From Butyrivibrio sp. (lineage in GTDB: Bacteria; Bacillota; Clostridia; Lachnospirales; Lachnospiraceae), in the NCBI GenBank assembly GCA_016291375.1, contig JAEEXE010000020.1, forward strand, positions 1 to 52,852: DNA of 52,852 nucleotides, given 5' to 3'. Both the position numbers and the translations under genes were made by a program. Below the pieces are notes generated by a model that saw nothing but the letters and a program-made list of their open reading frames with translations, made no database searches and was not told the origin of the DNA. This document shows, piece by piece, positions 8,535 through 16,559 of the stretch (position 1 is its first letter; each line of letters starts with the position of its first letter).

Positions 8535-9479
8535 ATGGCTTTTTTGTACGAGAAAAAAAGAAGTAAAAAAGATGATCATGAATATATAGAGATTACGGGA
8601 TATGAGGGTAATGGCGAGAAACTCAATATTCCGGACAGCATAGAGGGGCTTCCTGTCGAGGCGATAGGAAACCACTCTTTTTCAGGGAGAGAAGATATTG
8701 TTAGCGTAGAGATACCTGAGAGCGTTAAGATTCTCTACGGCTTTGCTTTTCACAACTGCAAAAATCTTGAGAGGATCAGTATCTATGACAGCCTGACTGA
8801 TTATTACGACGGAGTGTGCAGACAGTGTGATAAGCTTACGGTGATTGATATTACTGTAAACAACAGCTGGTATGAGGTTATCAGAAATTTTCTTGCAGAC
8901 AGCGACAGGACTTTGGAGTTTAGAATCCACGTTAAGACGGAAGAAGGCTATGACGAAGCCAGGCTTACATTTCCGGAATTTGTCTATGATTTCAATGAGA
9001 ATACCATGGCACGTACAATACAGTTTTCAATCGCAGGTTCAGGATATGCATACAGAGAGTGCGTGGACAGAAGGAGTATTGATTACAGAGAATACGACAG
9101 ACTCTTTGACAAGGCAGTTATAGACGGTAACTCGCTCTCTGAGAATATTGCTATGGGAAGACTTCTTTTTCCAAAAGAACTTGATATGGGATACAGAGAA
9201 GTTTATGAGAGATATATCAGGAAAAACGGCGCGGGTATTCTGTGCAGACTTATTGATGAAAAAAATGAAGATGAAAACCTTGAGCTTGTGAAAGCTCTTT
9301 TGGAATACAGATGCGCGGATGCGCAAAATAACAGAAACGACGGCGATAAGCTGCTTGCAGATGCAGATGTGGACAAGGCAATAGAACATGCTGCCGGAAG
9401 CGGGAAGACATTGTTTTCTGCGGCACTTATGGACGCAGGTAGAGCCGCAGCAGGTAGCAGCATGGAATTTGCTTTGTGA
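8535..9479 (+). CDS. Leucine-rich repeat (BspA-type) protein, first gene of the MoxR/VWA group
   Basis: 314-residue protein without a signal peptide, so probably cytosolic. Residues about 15-95 look like two or three BspA/LRR_5-type repeats: 'LNIPDSIEGLPVEAIGNHSFSG', 'VSVEIPESVKILYGFAFHNC'. The rest is Asp/Glu/Arg-rich, mostly helical by appearance, and not something I recognise; it includes 'RLLFPKELDMGYREVYERYI'. The ribosome binding site is weak (GAGATAA). It precedes the VWA and MoxR genes on the same strand with a 42-base gap. In such operons LRR proteins may be substrate adaptors, but that is inference. Confidence 0.65.
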   Translation: MAFLYEKKRSKKDDHEYIEITGYEGNGEKLNIPDSIEGLPVEAIGNHSFSGREDIVSVEIPESVKILYGFAFHNCKNLERISIYDSLTDYYDGVCRQCDKLTVIDITVNNSWYEVIRNFLADSDRTLEFRIHVKTEEGYDEARLTFPEFVYDFNENTMARTIQFSIAGSGYAYRECVDRRSIDYREYDRLFDKAVIDGNSLSENIAMGRLLFPKELDMGYREVYERYIRKNGAGILCRLIDEKNEDENLELVKALLEYRCADAQNNRNDGDKLLADADVDKAIEHAAGSGKTLFSAALMDAGRAAAGSSMEFAL

Positions 9480-9521
9480 TAACAGGAGCGGTTAAACCCG
9501 GAATTCGGAGTTGGAATTTTT

Positions 9522-10892
9522 ATGACTATGGCGGGAAGCAAGAAAAAGATTGAGTTATCTGAGCTTGGATGCAGTGTTTTGAATGCCTCCAGGACTGAAC
9601 TCTATATTGCCATGAGATTTATGAGTGCGGCTCTTTCGAGCCTTTCTTATGAACTTGATCTATCTACGACCAGTGTCGGAACAGATGCTGTCAGTATCAG
9701 ATTCAATCCCTCATACATATTCAGATTGTTTACCGAGGAGCCTGCGCGGCTCAACAGGACTTACATGCACATGCTCATTCACTGCATATTCAGGCATATG
9801 TATACATCGGGCAGATATGAGGATGAGCGGCTCTATGATCTGTGCGCGGATATTGTGACAGAGTCAATTCTCGATGATATGGATTATAAGTGCATTTACA
9901 GGATATCCTCGGATTATCGCGATAAGTGGTATGAGACCTTGGGAAAAGAAGTCAAGGTATTTACCGTAGAGAGGTTGTACCGTTATTTTTCTGAGGAGCA
10001 TCCGTTAGATGATGAGCTTGAGTATGAGAAACTGGAAAAAGAATTTTGGGCTGACGACCACGGTTTTTGGAAGCGGCTTCCAAAGGATGATCCGGAATCT
10101 GATAATGATGAAAAGAAAAATAGAAACGAGCACTTTATTTCGCCCAACCAAATGAAGCTTATTGAAGATAAGGAAAAAGACTGGGAGAAAGAAAGTAAGC
10201 GTCTTCAGACCGAAATAGAAACGACTGGTAAAAAGGCAAGTGACAGGATAGGTAAGCTGGCTTATATACTTAAATATGAGAACACGGGGAGGACGGATTA
10301 CAGGGAATTTCTGGAAGATTTTATGGTCATAAGAGAAGAGACTGTAATTGATCCTGATTCTTTTGACTATGGAATGTATACCTTCGGAATCGAGACCTAT
10401 GGCAATATGCCACTTATTGAAGAAAATGAGCACAGGGAAGTTAAGAAGGTCCAGGAACTTGTAATCGCAATAGATACCTCTGCTTCTTGCGAAGACGGAT
10501 TGGTTCAGAGGTTTCTTAATGAGACGGCATCAATTCTTTTATCCGGTGATAATTTCTTTAGGAAGATCAAGATACATGTGATACAGTGCGACGACGAGGT
10601 CAAAAGAGATGATGTGATTCTGTCTGTGGATGATATGAAAAAATATTCTGAGGGGATTCACGTTGAAGGAGGATATGGTACGGACTTTAGACCTGTCTTT
10701 TCACATGTTGAGGAACTGATCCGCAAGGAAGAATTAAGTAATTTAAAGGGACTTATTTATTTTACTGACGGATATGGTATTTATCCGCAGCAACCAACCG
10801 GATACGAGACAGCTTTTGTCTTTGCAAAGGACGAAGATTATGATGACAGTAAAGTGCCTGATTGGGCGCAGAAGCTGTATATTGCAGAGTAA
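9522..10892 (+). CDS. DUF2201-type VWA-like protein, partner of the MoxR ATPase
   Basis: 456-residue protein of the 'putative metallopeptidase/VWA-like' family (DUF2201). The N-terminal part has the helix that in relatives holds a metal-binding pair; here it reads MLIHCIFRHM with His87 and His92, an HxxxxH spacing without the HExxH glutamate, so peptidase activity is doubtful. A charged Lys/Glu linker covers about residues 195-245. The C-terminal VWA-like domain has a MIDAS motif DTSAS (Asp318-Ser322) and a later 'YFTDGYG'. Such proteins pair with MoxR AAA ATPases, as RavA-ViaA does, for metal-dependent assembly or maturation. The MoxR gene follows after 25 bases. Confidence 0.8.
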   Translation: MTMAGSKKKIELSELGCSVLNASRTELYIAMRFMSAALSSLSYELDLSTTSVGTDAVSIRFNPSYIFRLFTEEPARLNRTYMHMLIHCIFRHMYTSGRYEDERLYDLCADIVTESILDDMDYKCIYRISSDYRDKWYETLGKEVKVFTVERLYRYFSEEHPLDDELEYEKLEKEFWADDHGFWKRLPKDDPESDNDEKKNRNEHFISPNQMKLIEDKEKDWEKESKRLQTEIETTGKKASDRIGKLAYILKYENTGRTDYREFLEDFMVIREETVIDPDSFDYGMYTFGIETYGNMPLIEENEHREVKKVQELVIAIDTSASCEDGLVQRFLNETASILLSGDNFFRKIKIHVIQCDDEVKRDDVILSVDDMKKYSEGIHVEGGYGTDFRPVFSHVEELIRKEELSNLKGLIYFTDGYGIYPQQPTGYETAFVFAKDEDYDDSKVPDWAQKLYIAE

Positions 10893-10917
10893 AAATAAAC
10901 TGCCCAGGGAGCGTGTT

Positions 10918-12492
10918 ATGAACATAAGAGAAGCAAAAGAAGAAATAAAAAACGCTGTGAGAGCGTATCTTGAAAAGGACGAGGCGGGACAGTATGAGAT
11001 TCCTGTAGAGAGGCAGCGTCCGGTGCTGCTGATGGGACCTCCCGGAATAGGTAAGACTGCCATTATGGAGCAGATTGCCCATGAGCTTGGAATAGGTCTT
11101 GTATCTTATACGATCACTCATCATACAAGGCAGAGCGCTATCGGACTTCCCATGATCTCTTCCAAAGAGTACGGCGGCAAGGAGTACTCTGTTACTGAAT
11201 ATACCATGAGTGAGATAGTGGGCTCAGTTTATGACAAGATCAAACAGACCGGCATCAAAGAAGGAATTCTGTTTCTTGATGAGATCAACTGTGTTTCAGA
11301 GACTCTTGCTCCCACAATGCTGCAGTTTCTTCAGTACAAGACTTTTGGAAGTCACAAGGTTCCTGATGGCTTTATCATTGTGACTGCAGGTAATCCGGCC
11401 AAGTACAATAAGTCGGTAAGAGACTTTGATATTGTTACTCTTGACCGTGTGCGCAAGATTTCTATTGAAGAAGATTATGATGCATGGAAGGAATATGCCT
11501 ATAAAGAGGGCGTCCACGGCGCTATAATGGCATATCTCGAGATCAAAAAAGATAATTTCTACAGCATAAAGAGTGATGTTGACGGAAAGAGCTTTGTTAC
11601 AGCAAGAGGCTGGGAGGATCTTTCCAGAGTTATAAAGGTCCATGAAAAGCTTGGAATCCCCGTTGATAACAAGCTAACTGACCAGTATCTTCAGGATAAA
11701 GAAATTGCTAGAGATTTTGCTGATTACTATGAACTCTATCATAGATACAACGAACTTTATAAGATTCCCGATATTCTTGAGGGTAGATTCCCTAAGGATC
11801 TTGCTGCTATAAGAAACGGCTCTTTTGACGAGAAGCTTAGTATCATCGGACTTCTTACAGATAAGCTTATGGAGGAATTTAGGGAGTATTCCAGGGCAGG
11901 AGCTGTGCAGAAAAACGTTTATGACGTTGTAAAAGAGTATGTGGCCGCGATCGGAGACGGCAGTCCTAAGGATGGATCCGGCATCGCAGATAAAGCGAAA
12001 GCTCTTTTGGAAGATAGAATTAAAAAACTGGAAGAAGACACTGAAAGAGAGACTGAGGGAGGACTTTTAAGCAGAGAGGAAGAAAACGAGAGAAGACTTG
12101 CTGTTGGCGCGCTTAGAGAGTGTTTGAAAGAAATCGTGGCAGCAGATGCGAAGGGTGATAATAAAGACTCTTTAGAAAATGCCGTGAACGCTGCAAAGAA
12201 GTGGTTTAAATTACGAGAAGCTGACAGGCAGGCGGCTATTAAGGCTACCGGAGAACATCTTTCCAACAGCTTTGCCTTTTTGGAGGAAGCCTTTGGAAAT
12301 AAAGAGTCATTAACCGGAAGCCAGGAAATGGTAATCTTTCTTACAGAACTTTCCAATGCATATCATAGTCTGAAATTCGTAAGAGAGACCGGAAATGAGG
12401 CATATTATAAATATAATAAGCTGCTTCTTTTGAATGACAGAAAACAGGAACTTAATAGAGAGATTATGGAATTTGCTTCCGAGTGGAAGTGA
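10918..12492 (+). CDS. MoxR-family AAA ATPase
   Basis: 524-residue ATPase. Walker A is GPPGIGKT (residues 40-47), Walker B is FLDEIN (Asp121, Glu122), followed by sensor-1 'VTAGNP' and the arginine region 'DFDIVTLDRVRKI'. The C-terminal 300 residues are helical and highly charged, probably a lid plus an unclassified extension. An in-frame ATG lies 48 codons upstream, inside the preceding gene, but the ATG at 10918 begins the conserved 'MNIREAKEEI' helix and follows GGGAGCG. It works with the VWA protein encoded just upstream; MoxR-VWA pairs act as chaperones that activate or assemble target complexes. The target cannot be named from sequence. Confidence 0.85.
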   Translation: MNIREAKEEIKNAVRAYLEKDEAGQYEIPVERQRPVLLMGPPGIGKTAIMEQIAHELGIGLVSYTITHHTRQSAIGLPMISSKEYGGKEYSVTEYTMSEIVGSVYDKIKQTGIKEGILFLDEINCVSETLAPTMLQFLQYKTFGSHKVPDGFIIVTAGNPAKYNKSVRDFDIVTLDRVRKISIEEDYDAWKEYAYKEGVHGAIMAYLEIKKDNFYSIKSDVDGKSFVTARGWEDLSRVIKVHEKLGIPVDNKLTDQYLQDKEIARDFADYYELYHRYNELYKIPDILEGRFPKDLAAIRNGSFDEKLSIIGLLTDKLMEEFREYSRAGAVQKNVYDVVKEYVAAIGDGSPKDGSGIADKAKALLEDRIKKLEEDTERETEGGLLSREEENERRLAVGALRECLKEIVAADAKGDNKDSLENAVNAAKKWFKLREADRQAAIKATGEHLSNSFAFLEEAFGNKESLTGSQEMVIFLTELSNAYHSLKFVRETGNEAYYKYNKLLLLNDRKQELNREIMEFASEWK

Positions 12493-12545
12493 AAAATATA
12501 AGTGTCGCTAAGAACCGCTTATAGAGCGGCGTTCATTGCCTAACA

Positions 12546-12575
12546 TTGACGAATCGGTACGATATGTTGTAGTAT
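12546..12575 (+). promoter_or_regulatory. Putative promoter upstream of the zinc-ribbon protein
   Basis: TTGACG at 12546-12551, an 18-base spacer and TAGTAT at 12570-12575, about 80 bases before the next start codon. The spacing is one base longer than ideal. Confidence 0.35.
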
Positions 12576-12655
12576 GTTAAAAGATTTTAAACTTGTTTTA
12601 ATAAAGCAAATCCAATGACGGAAGTCTAAAACAACGTATCGGAGGATAAGAGACA

Positions 12656-13978
12656 ATGAGAGAAATCACAAGGAAACCATTGATTACAGTAGAGAATATA
12701 ATAAGAGTTCTTTCTGTAATTGTTACTATTATTTTCTTTTGCCCCACTTTTGTATTATCTTTTACGGAGCAGAAGGTTGGCGTTTCGGCAATGAATTTGG
12801 TCGGTGGAATGAAGCACAACGGAGAAGCTATGATTAAGCCGCAGTTTGTGCTGTTACTGCTTTTTCTTTTACCTGTAGCAATTTTGGTAGTTCTTTTTCT
12901 TAGACAGATCACAGAGGAGAAAGTGTCACTGATCACAACAGGCTGTGCTGTGTTAGATCTGGTAATTTTGTTTGTCAGCTGCGTTATAGCCAACAATATG
13001 GCTAATAAGTACGCGCTTTCTATCAAGGTAACAGCATGGTTCGTGTTTAATATTATTTTTCTGCTGTTTATTATTGCACTAGCGATTTTGACGCTTCTTA
13101 GAACTATTTATCTGGAGGAAGATCTGCTTGCACTTTGTAGAGGGACAGCGGTCAATGATACATTTGACCGGGTGTCATCTGCTGTAAGTCAGGTTATAGC
13201 AAAGTTTACAGGCAAAGCCGTTAAGGAGAGCGTTCCCCAGGAGGATATTTTGGGATACTGCTTTAAGTGCGGTACTGCAATTGTGTTTGGCGATGAATTC
13301 TGTACATTATGCGGATGGTCTGTTCCTGAAGCTTTTATTGCTGAGGCGGAAGAAGAAAGAAGAGCCGCTGAGGAAGCGAGAAGAGCTGAAGAGGAAGCCA
13401 GAAGAGCAGCCGAGGAAGCAGCACGTAGGGAGGCAGAGGAAAGAGCCAGACGAGAAGCAGAAGAAAGAGAAAGAAGAGAAGCTGAAGAAAGAGCAAGACG
13501 CGAAGCCGAGGAAAGAGAAAGAAGAGAGGCTGAGGAAGCGAGAAGACGCGCTGAAGAGGAAAGAAGACGTCTTGAAGAGGAAAAAAGAGCCGCTGAAGAA
13601 GAGAGAAGGCGTGCCGAGGAAGAAGAATGGCTTAGGGAAGAGGATGAAAGGCGCAGAAGAAATGCGGAAAGACGCAGGGAGAGACCTGAGAGACGCCGCA
13701 TAACACCTCCCAGACGAATGGAAGAGGATGTGGATTATCTCGATGAAGACTTTGTAGATGAGCGTACGGACAGAGAAATAGCTAAGCTGGCTTATGAACC
13801 GGAAGATGATTTAAGACCAAGACCTGATTCAAGACGTAGATCTGATTCAAGATCAAGATCCGGGGCAAGATCAAGAGATGCAGCAAGGCCCAGAGCTGTA
13901 TATTGCTTAAGATGTGGTGAGAAGCTTCCAAGTGATGCTGCATTTTGTGCATACTGCGGAGCAAAGCTTTCTGAGTGA
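12656..13978 (+). CDS. Membrane protein with two zinc ribbons flanking a long charged helix
   Basis: 440-residue protein of unknown role. Residues about 15-35, 60-80, 95-120 and 130-155 are hydrophobic and give roughly four membrane helices. A zinc ribbon follows (CFKCGT...CTLCGW, about residues 202-223). From about residue 228 to 350 the chain is almost entirely Glu, Arg and Ala (repeats like EARRAAEE and ERERREAEE), expected to form a coiled coil or single alpha-helix about 15-18 nm long. An Arg/Asp/Ser-rich stretch follows and a second zinc ribbon (CLRCGE...CAYCGA) ends the protein. GGAGG lies 11 bases before the ATG. The next gene also starts with a zinc ribbon. Confidence 0.75.
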   Translation: MREITRKPLITVENIIRVLSVIVTIIFFCPTFVLSFTEQKVGVSAMNLVGGMKHNGEAMIKPQFVLLLLFLLPVAILVVLFLRQITEEKVSLITTGCAVLDLVILFVSCVIANNMANKYALSIKVTAWFVFNIIFLLFIIALAILTLLRTIYLEEDLLALCRGTAVNDTFDRVSSAVSQVIAKFTGKAVKESVPQEDILGYCFKCGTAIVFGDEFCTLCGWSVPEAFIAEAEEERRAAEEARRAEEEARRAAEEAARREAEERARREAEERERREAEERARREAEERERREAEEARRRAEEERRRLEEEKRAAEEERRRAEEEEWLREEDERRRRNAERRRERPERRRITPPRRMEEDVDYLDEDFVDERTDREIAKLAYEPEDDLRPRPDSRRRSDSRSRSGARSRDAARPRAVYCLRCGEKLPSDAAFCAYCGAKLSE

Positions 13979-14000
13979 TCAAATTAATATAGGCTTATAT

Positions 14001-14060
14001 ATCCCCGGTTTGTAAACCTATGCCATTATGTCGGTATTGGGATTGTGAGCCGGGGATTTT
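14001..14060 (+). promoter_or_regulatory. Inverted repeat in the leader of the YARHG protein
   Basis: ATCCCCGG at 14001-14008 pairs with CCGGGGAT at 14050-14057 across a 41-base loop that holds a second small hairpin (GGTTT-GT-AAACC). Four T's and GG follow (TTTTGG including the last stem base). It could be a weak terminator for the previous gene or a leader structure; I recognise no known riboswitch. Confidence 0.35.
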
Positions 14061-14081
14061 GGTGTAGTAAGGAGAAAAGAG

Positions 14082-14849
14082 ATGTTTTGTGGTAAATGCG
14101 GAACAGAAAATGATAATAGATCTAAATTTTGCAGGAAGTGCGGAGCACCTTTGGCCCCTGCGAAAAAACCACAGGTTCACGCACCGAAAAAAACAGTGGC
14201 TTTTCATAAACCGGAAAAGATTGACGTGGAAGAATGGGAAGAGGATGAGATGTCCCTTTATCCTGAGGGTGGTCTTTCAAGGAGTGCCAAAATAATTATT
14301 GCCGCCGCAGGCGCTGGCATCTTGGTGCTTGCCGTAATGCTGGTTTTGAGCTTAATAAAGAATAAGCCAAACGCCGGCATGAACGAAGAAGCTGTAGCTG
14401 CAGAGACTGCGCAGGTAGTTGAGGAGACACAGGAAAGTACAGGAGAATCAGAAGAAACAGAAGAAGCGGGGGATTCTGAAAGTGGAAGTACCGGTGAGGA
14501 ATCAGACTACAGCGAAGAAGGTGATAGCGGTGAAGCTATGGCTCAGTCAGAGACGGCTTCTTCTACAGATGATTCGGAATATATTTTGCCAAAGAGTTCC
14601 TCTGAGCTTATATCAAGGGAGGATCTTGAAGGTTTTGATGCCAAAATGTGTAAGCTTGCAAGAAACGAGATCTACGCAAGGCATGGCAGAATCTTTACGG
14701 ATGAGATGCTTCGCGGATATTTTGAGTCCAAGGAGTGGTACGTGGGAAGTATCGCCCCTGAGGCCTTTACGGAAGATTATTTATCCGAGATTGAGATAGC
14801 GAACGAAAACACCATCATTGCCTACGAAAGAGAAATAGGGATTAGATGA
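14082..14849 (+). CDS. Zinc-ribbon, single-pass membrane protein with YARHG domain
   Basis: 255-residue protein. It opens with a zinc ribbon (CGKCGT...CRKCGA, residues 3-23), followed by a basic linker, then one membrane helix (about residues 68-90, 'IIIAAAGAGILVLAVMLVLSLI'). A Glu/Ser/Thr/Gly-rich linker of about 75 residues leads to a C-terminal YARHG domain: 'LARNEIYARHGRIFTDEMLRGYFESKEW'. The zinc ribbon should be cytosolic and the YARHG domain outside. YARHG domains are extracellular and of unknown function, common in gut Firmicutes. AAGGAG lies eight bases before the ATG. Together with the gene before it, this may be a pair of zinc-ribbon membrane sensors (inference). Confidence 0.8.
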   Translation: MFCGKCGTENDNRSKFCRKCGAPLAPAKKPQVHAPKKTVAFHKPEKIDVEEWEEDEMSLYPEGGLSRSAKIIIAAAGAGILVLAVMLVLSLIKNKPNAGMNEEAVAAETAQVVEETQESTGESEETEEAGDSESGSTGEESDYSEEGDSGEAMAQSETASSTDDSEYILPKSSSELISREDLEGFDAKMCKLARNEIYARHGRIFTDEMLRGYFESKEWYVGSIAPEAFTEDYLSEIEIANENTIIAYEREIGIR

Positions 14850-14860
14850 TATAACCACTA

Positions 14861-14889
14861 TTGTAATTAATTGCGCGATGGTGTATAAA
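14861..14889 (+). promoter_or_regulatory. Putative promoter of the thiamine operon
   Basis: TTGTAA at 14861-14866, a 17-base spacer and TATAAA at 14884-14889 place the start of transcription around 14896, just before the TPP riboswitch. Confidence 0.5.
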
Positions 14890-14908
14890 CATATTTGTAT
14901 AAAAAATG

Positions 14909-14999
14909 AATAGACGGGAGCTTGTATTACAGGCTGAGAGGAAGGTGTGACCTTCGACCGAGAACCTGATTTGGATAATGCCAACGTAGGGATGCCTTG
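14909..14999 (+). ncRNA. TPP riboswitch (THI element)
   Basis: The conserved parts of the thiamine pyrophosphate aptamer are present in order: GGGAG of the first helix, GGCTGAGA, a variable hairpin GAAGGT-GTG-ACCTTC, then GAACCTGAT, TTGGATAATGCC and ACGTAGGGA. It binds TPP and shuts off the downstream genes. A rho-independent terminator begins 16 bases later, so control is probably by transcription termination. It precedes thiW, the first gene of the nine-gene thiamine operon. Confidence 0.97.
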
Positions 15000-15014
15000 T
15001 TTTAGGAGATTTAT

Positions 15015-15048
15015 GCGGAAGCTTGTCAATGCGGGCTTCCGCTTTTTT
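15015..15048 (+). terminator. Riboswitch-controlled terminator
   Basis: GCGGAAGC at 15015-15022 pairs with GCTTCCGC at 15035-15042, followed directly by TTTTTT. This is the likely expression platform of the TPP riboswitch: termination before thiW when TPP is bound. Confidence 0.85.
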
Positions 15049-15078
15049 GTTGCACAAGACCGGCAATCGAAAGAATGC

Positions 15079-15102
15079 TTGCATACAAGAGTTTGCATAC
15101 AA
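15079..15102 (+). repeat. Tandem TTGCATACAA direct repeat in the thiamine operon leader
   Basis: Two identical 10-base copies (15079-15088 and 15093-15102) with a 14-base period lie between the riboswitch terminator and thiW. Each copy is itself a partial palindrome (TTG-N4-CAA). Possibly a protein binding site or an RNA element; no function known to me. Confidence 0.5.
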
Positions 15103-15150
15103 TAAACTCCGCTCAGGATGCGCATCAGGTCCCGCCAAAAGGAGAGTCTT

Positions 15151-15702
15151 ATGAAAAATTCAAAAGTTTTACTGAAAATGGTTATGCTTGCAATGTTTGT
15201 TGCACTGGGAGTTGTTATTTCTCCAATCCTTCGTGTTGAAGGAATGTGCCCCATGGCTCATCTTATAAACATTACTTGTGCCGTGTTTATGGGGCCTGTT
15301 TACTCATTTACCTGTGCAGTTCTTATTGGAATTATCAGGATGATGACAATGGGTATTCCGCCTCTTGCACTTACAGGAGCGGTTTTTGGAGCGCTGCTTT
15401 CGGGAATTTTGTACAAGGTTTCCAGGGGCAAGATCATAGCAGCAGTGATCGGAGAGATTATCGGAACAGGAATTATAGGAGCCATCGTTTCATACCCTGT
15501 CATGACTTATCTGTGGGGCAAAGAGGGCCTTACCCTGTTTTTCTACGTTCCCTCTTTTATCATGGGAACTCTTATTGGAGGCAGCATAGCTTATCTTCTA
15601 CTTAAGAGACTATCGGTGACAGGGATGCTCAGGAAAATTCAGGATAGCTTAAACGGAACTGATGAAGTAAGAAAAGATAACGATACTAAAAAGGTTTCTT
15701 AA
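15151..15702 (+). CDS. thiW: Energy-coupling factor transporter S component ThiW
   Basis: 183-residue membrane protein with five or six hydrophobic helices. The block 'FVALGVVISPILRVEGMCPMAHLINITCAVFMGP' and 'GIIRMMTMGIPPLALTGAVFGALLSG' are typical of ThiW, a predicted ECF-type S component for hydroxyethylthiazole. It would use a shared ECF A/T module encoded elsewhere. I chose the ATG at 15151, preceded by AAAAGGAG at a six-base distance, over an in-frame ATG at 15118. It is the first gene after the TPP riboswitch and is followed two bases later by thiM, which phosphorylates the same thiazole: import and salvage are coupled. Confidence 0.92.
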   Translation: MKNSKVLLKMVMLAMFVALGVVISPILRVEGMCPMAHLINITCAVFMGPVYSFTCAVLIGIIRMMTMGIPPLALTGAVFGALLSGILYKVSRGKIIAAVIGEIIGTGIIGAIVSYPVMTYLWGKEGLTLFFYVPSFIMGTLIGGSIAYLLLKRLSVTGMLRKIQDSLNGTDEVRKDNDTKKVS

Positions 15703-15704
15703 AT

Positions 15705-16559
15705 ATGAAAGTAGATATCTGCAAGCAATTAAAAGAAAATGCGCCGCTTATACATTGCATTACCAATCCGATTTCCATAATGCAGTGTGCGAACGCTGTG
15801 CTCCTTCTGGGAGCTCGTCCCATCATGGCGGAGCACCCTGACGAGGTTAGAGAGATTACGGCGACTGCGAAAGCTCTTTTGCTCAACTTTGGAAACATAA
15901 CAAGGGATAGGCTTGAGGCTATGACAGTTTCCTATGATGAAGCTATGGCAAAAGAAATCCCTACGGTGATAGACGCTGTTGGGGCTGCGTGTTCTGACCT
16001 TAGAAGAAACACTGTCAGAAAAATGATGGGAGCGGAAGTAACAGGCCAAAGTGACAGATCACATGGAGAAATCCAAGGTATCAGTAAAAGAAATAAAAAG
16101 GTTCCGATGCTCGTTAAAGGTAATTATTCGGAGATAAAAGCTCTTTTGGACAGTGATTACAGCTCGTCCGGAGTGGATGCCGACAATAAAGTTTCTGCTG
16201 ATGAGATAAAAAATATTGCGATATCCCTGGCTGATAAATACGGCGTAATAGTGCTTGCAAGCGGTGAAAAAGATATTGTGACAGACGGTAAAAAATGCGC
16301 AGTGATATCAAACGGAACAGCAAAGCTTGGAAGCATAACCGGAACGGGATGTATGCTGGGGGCAGTGTGCGCAAGCTTTTTTTCACAAAGACAGGATATT
16401 GAAACTGTTGTGCGCGCCGCGGCAGGTTTTGGCATAATCGGTGAGAACGCTGAGGGGGACATGTTCCTTATGAGGCTGTTTGATGCGATCGCTGATATAG
16501 ATGATGACATCATAGAAGAGAGGATGAAGGTTATATGGAGTTGGACAGAAAACAGCTAA
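15705..16559 (+). CDS. thiM: Hydroxyethylthiazole kinase
   Basis: Salvage enzyme of 284 residues that phosphorylates 4-methyl-5-hydroxyethylthiazole in the cytosol. The opening 'NAPLIHCITNPISIMQCANAVLLLGARPIMAEHPDEV' and the C-terminal anion-hole/catalytic 'GSITGTGCMLGAVCASFF' segments are diagnostic. Two oddities: the usual 'DPVG' reads DAVG, and the region between it and the conserved 'KGNYSEI' is longer than usual by about 15-20 polar residues (GAEVTGQSDRSHGEIQG area). The frame is intact, so it is probably active. The stop overlaps the thiE start by 25 bases. Confidence 0.92.
   Translation: MKVDICKQLKENAPLIHCITNPISIMQCANAVLLLGARPIMAEHPDEVREITATAKALLLNFGNITRDRLEAMTVSYDEAMAKEIPTVIDAVGAACSDLRRNTVRKMMGAEVTGQSDRSHGEIQGISKRNKKVPMLVKGNYSEIKALLDSDYSSSGVDADNKVSADEIKNIAISLADKYGVIVLASGEKDIVTDGKKCAVISNGTAKLGSITGTGCMLGAVCASFFSQRQDIETVVRAAAGFGIIGENAEGDMFLMRLFDAIADIDDDIIEERMKVIWSWTENS

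Noticed and set aside
10774..10917. Upstream start of the MoxR gene inside the VWA gene
   Set aside because: These 48 codons overlap the conserved end of the VWA gene, encode a basic non-homologous stretch, and a better start with ribosome binding site lies at 10918.
13189..13701. 170-codon open frame on the minus strand, Ser/Leu-rich
   Set aside because: It is the mirror image of the Glu/Arg/Ala repeat region of the zinc-ribbon protein; low-complexity codons create it, and it has no domain or ribosome binding site.
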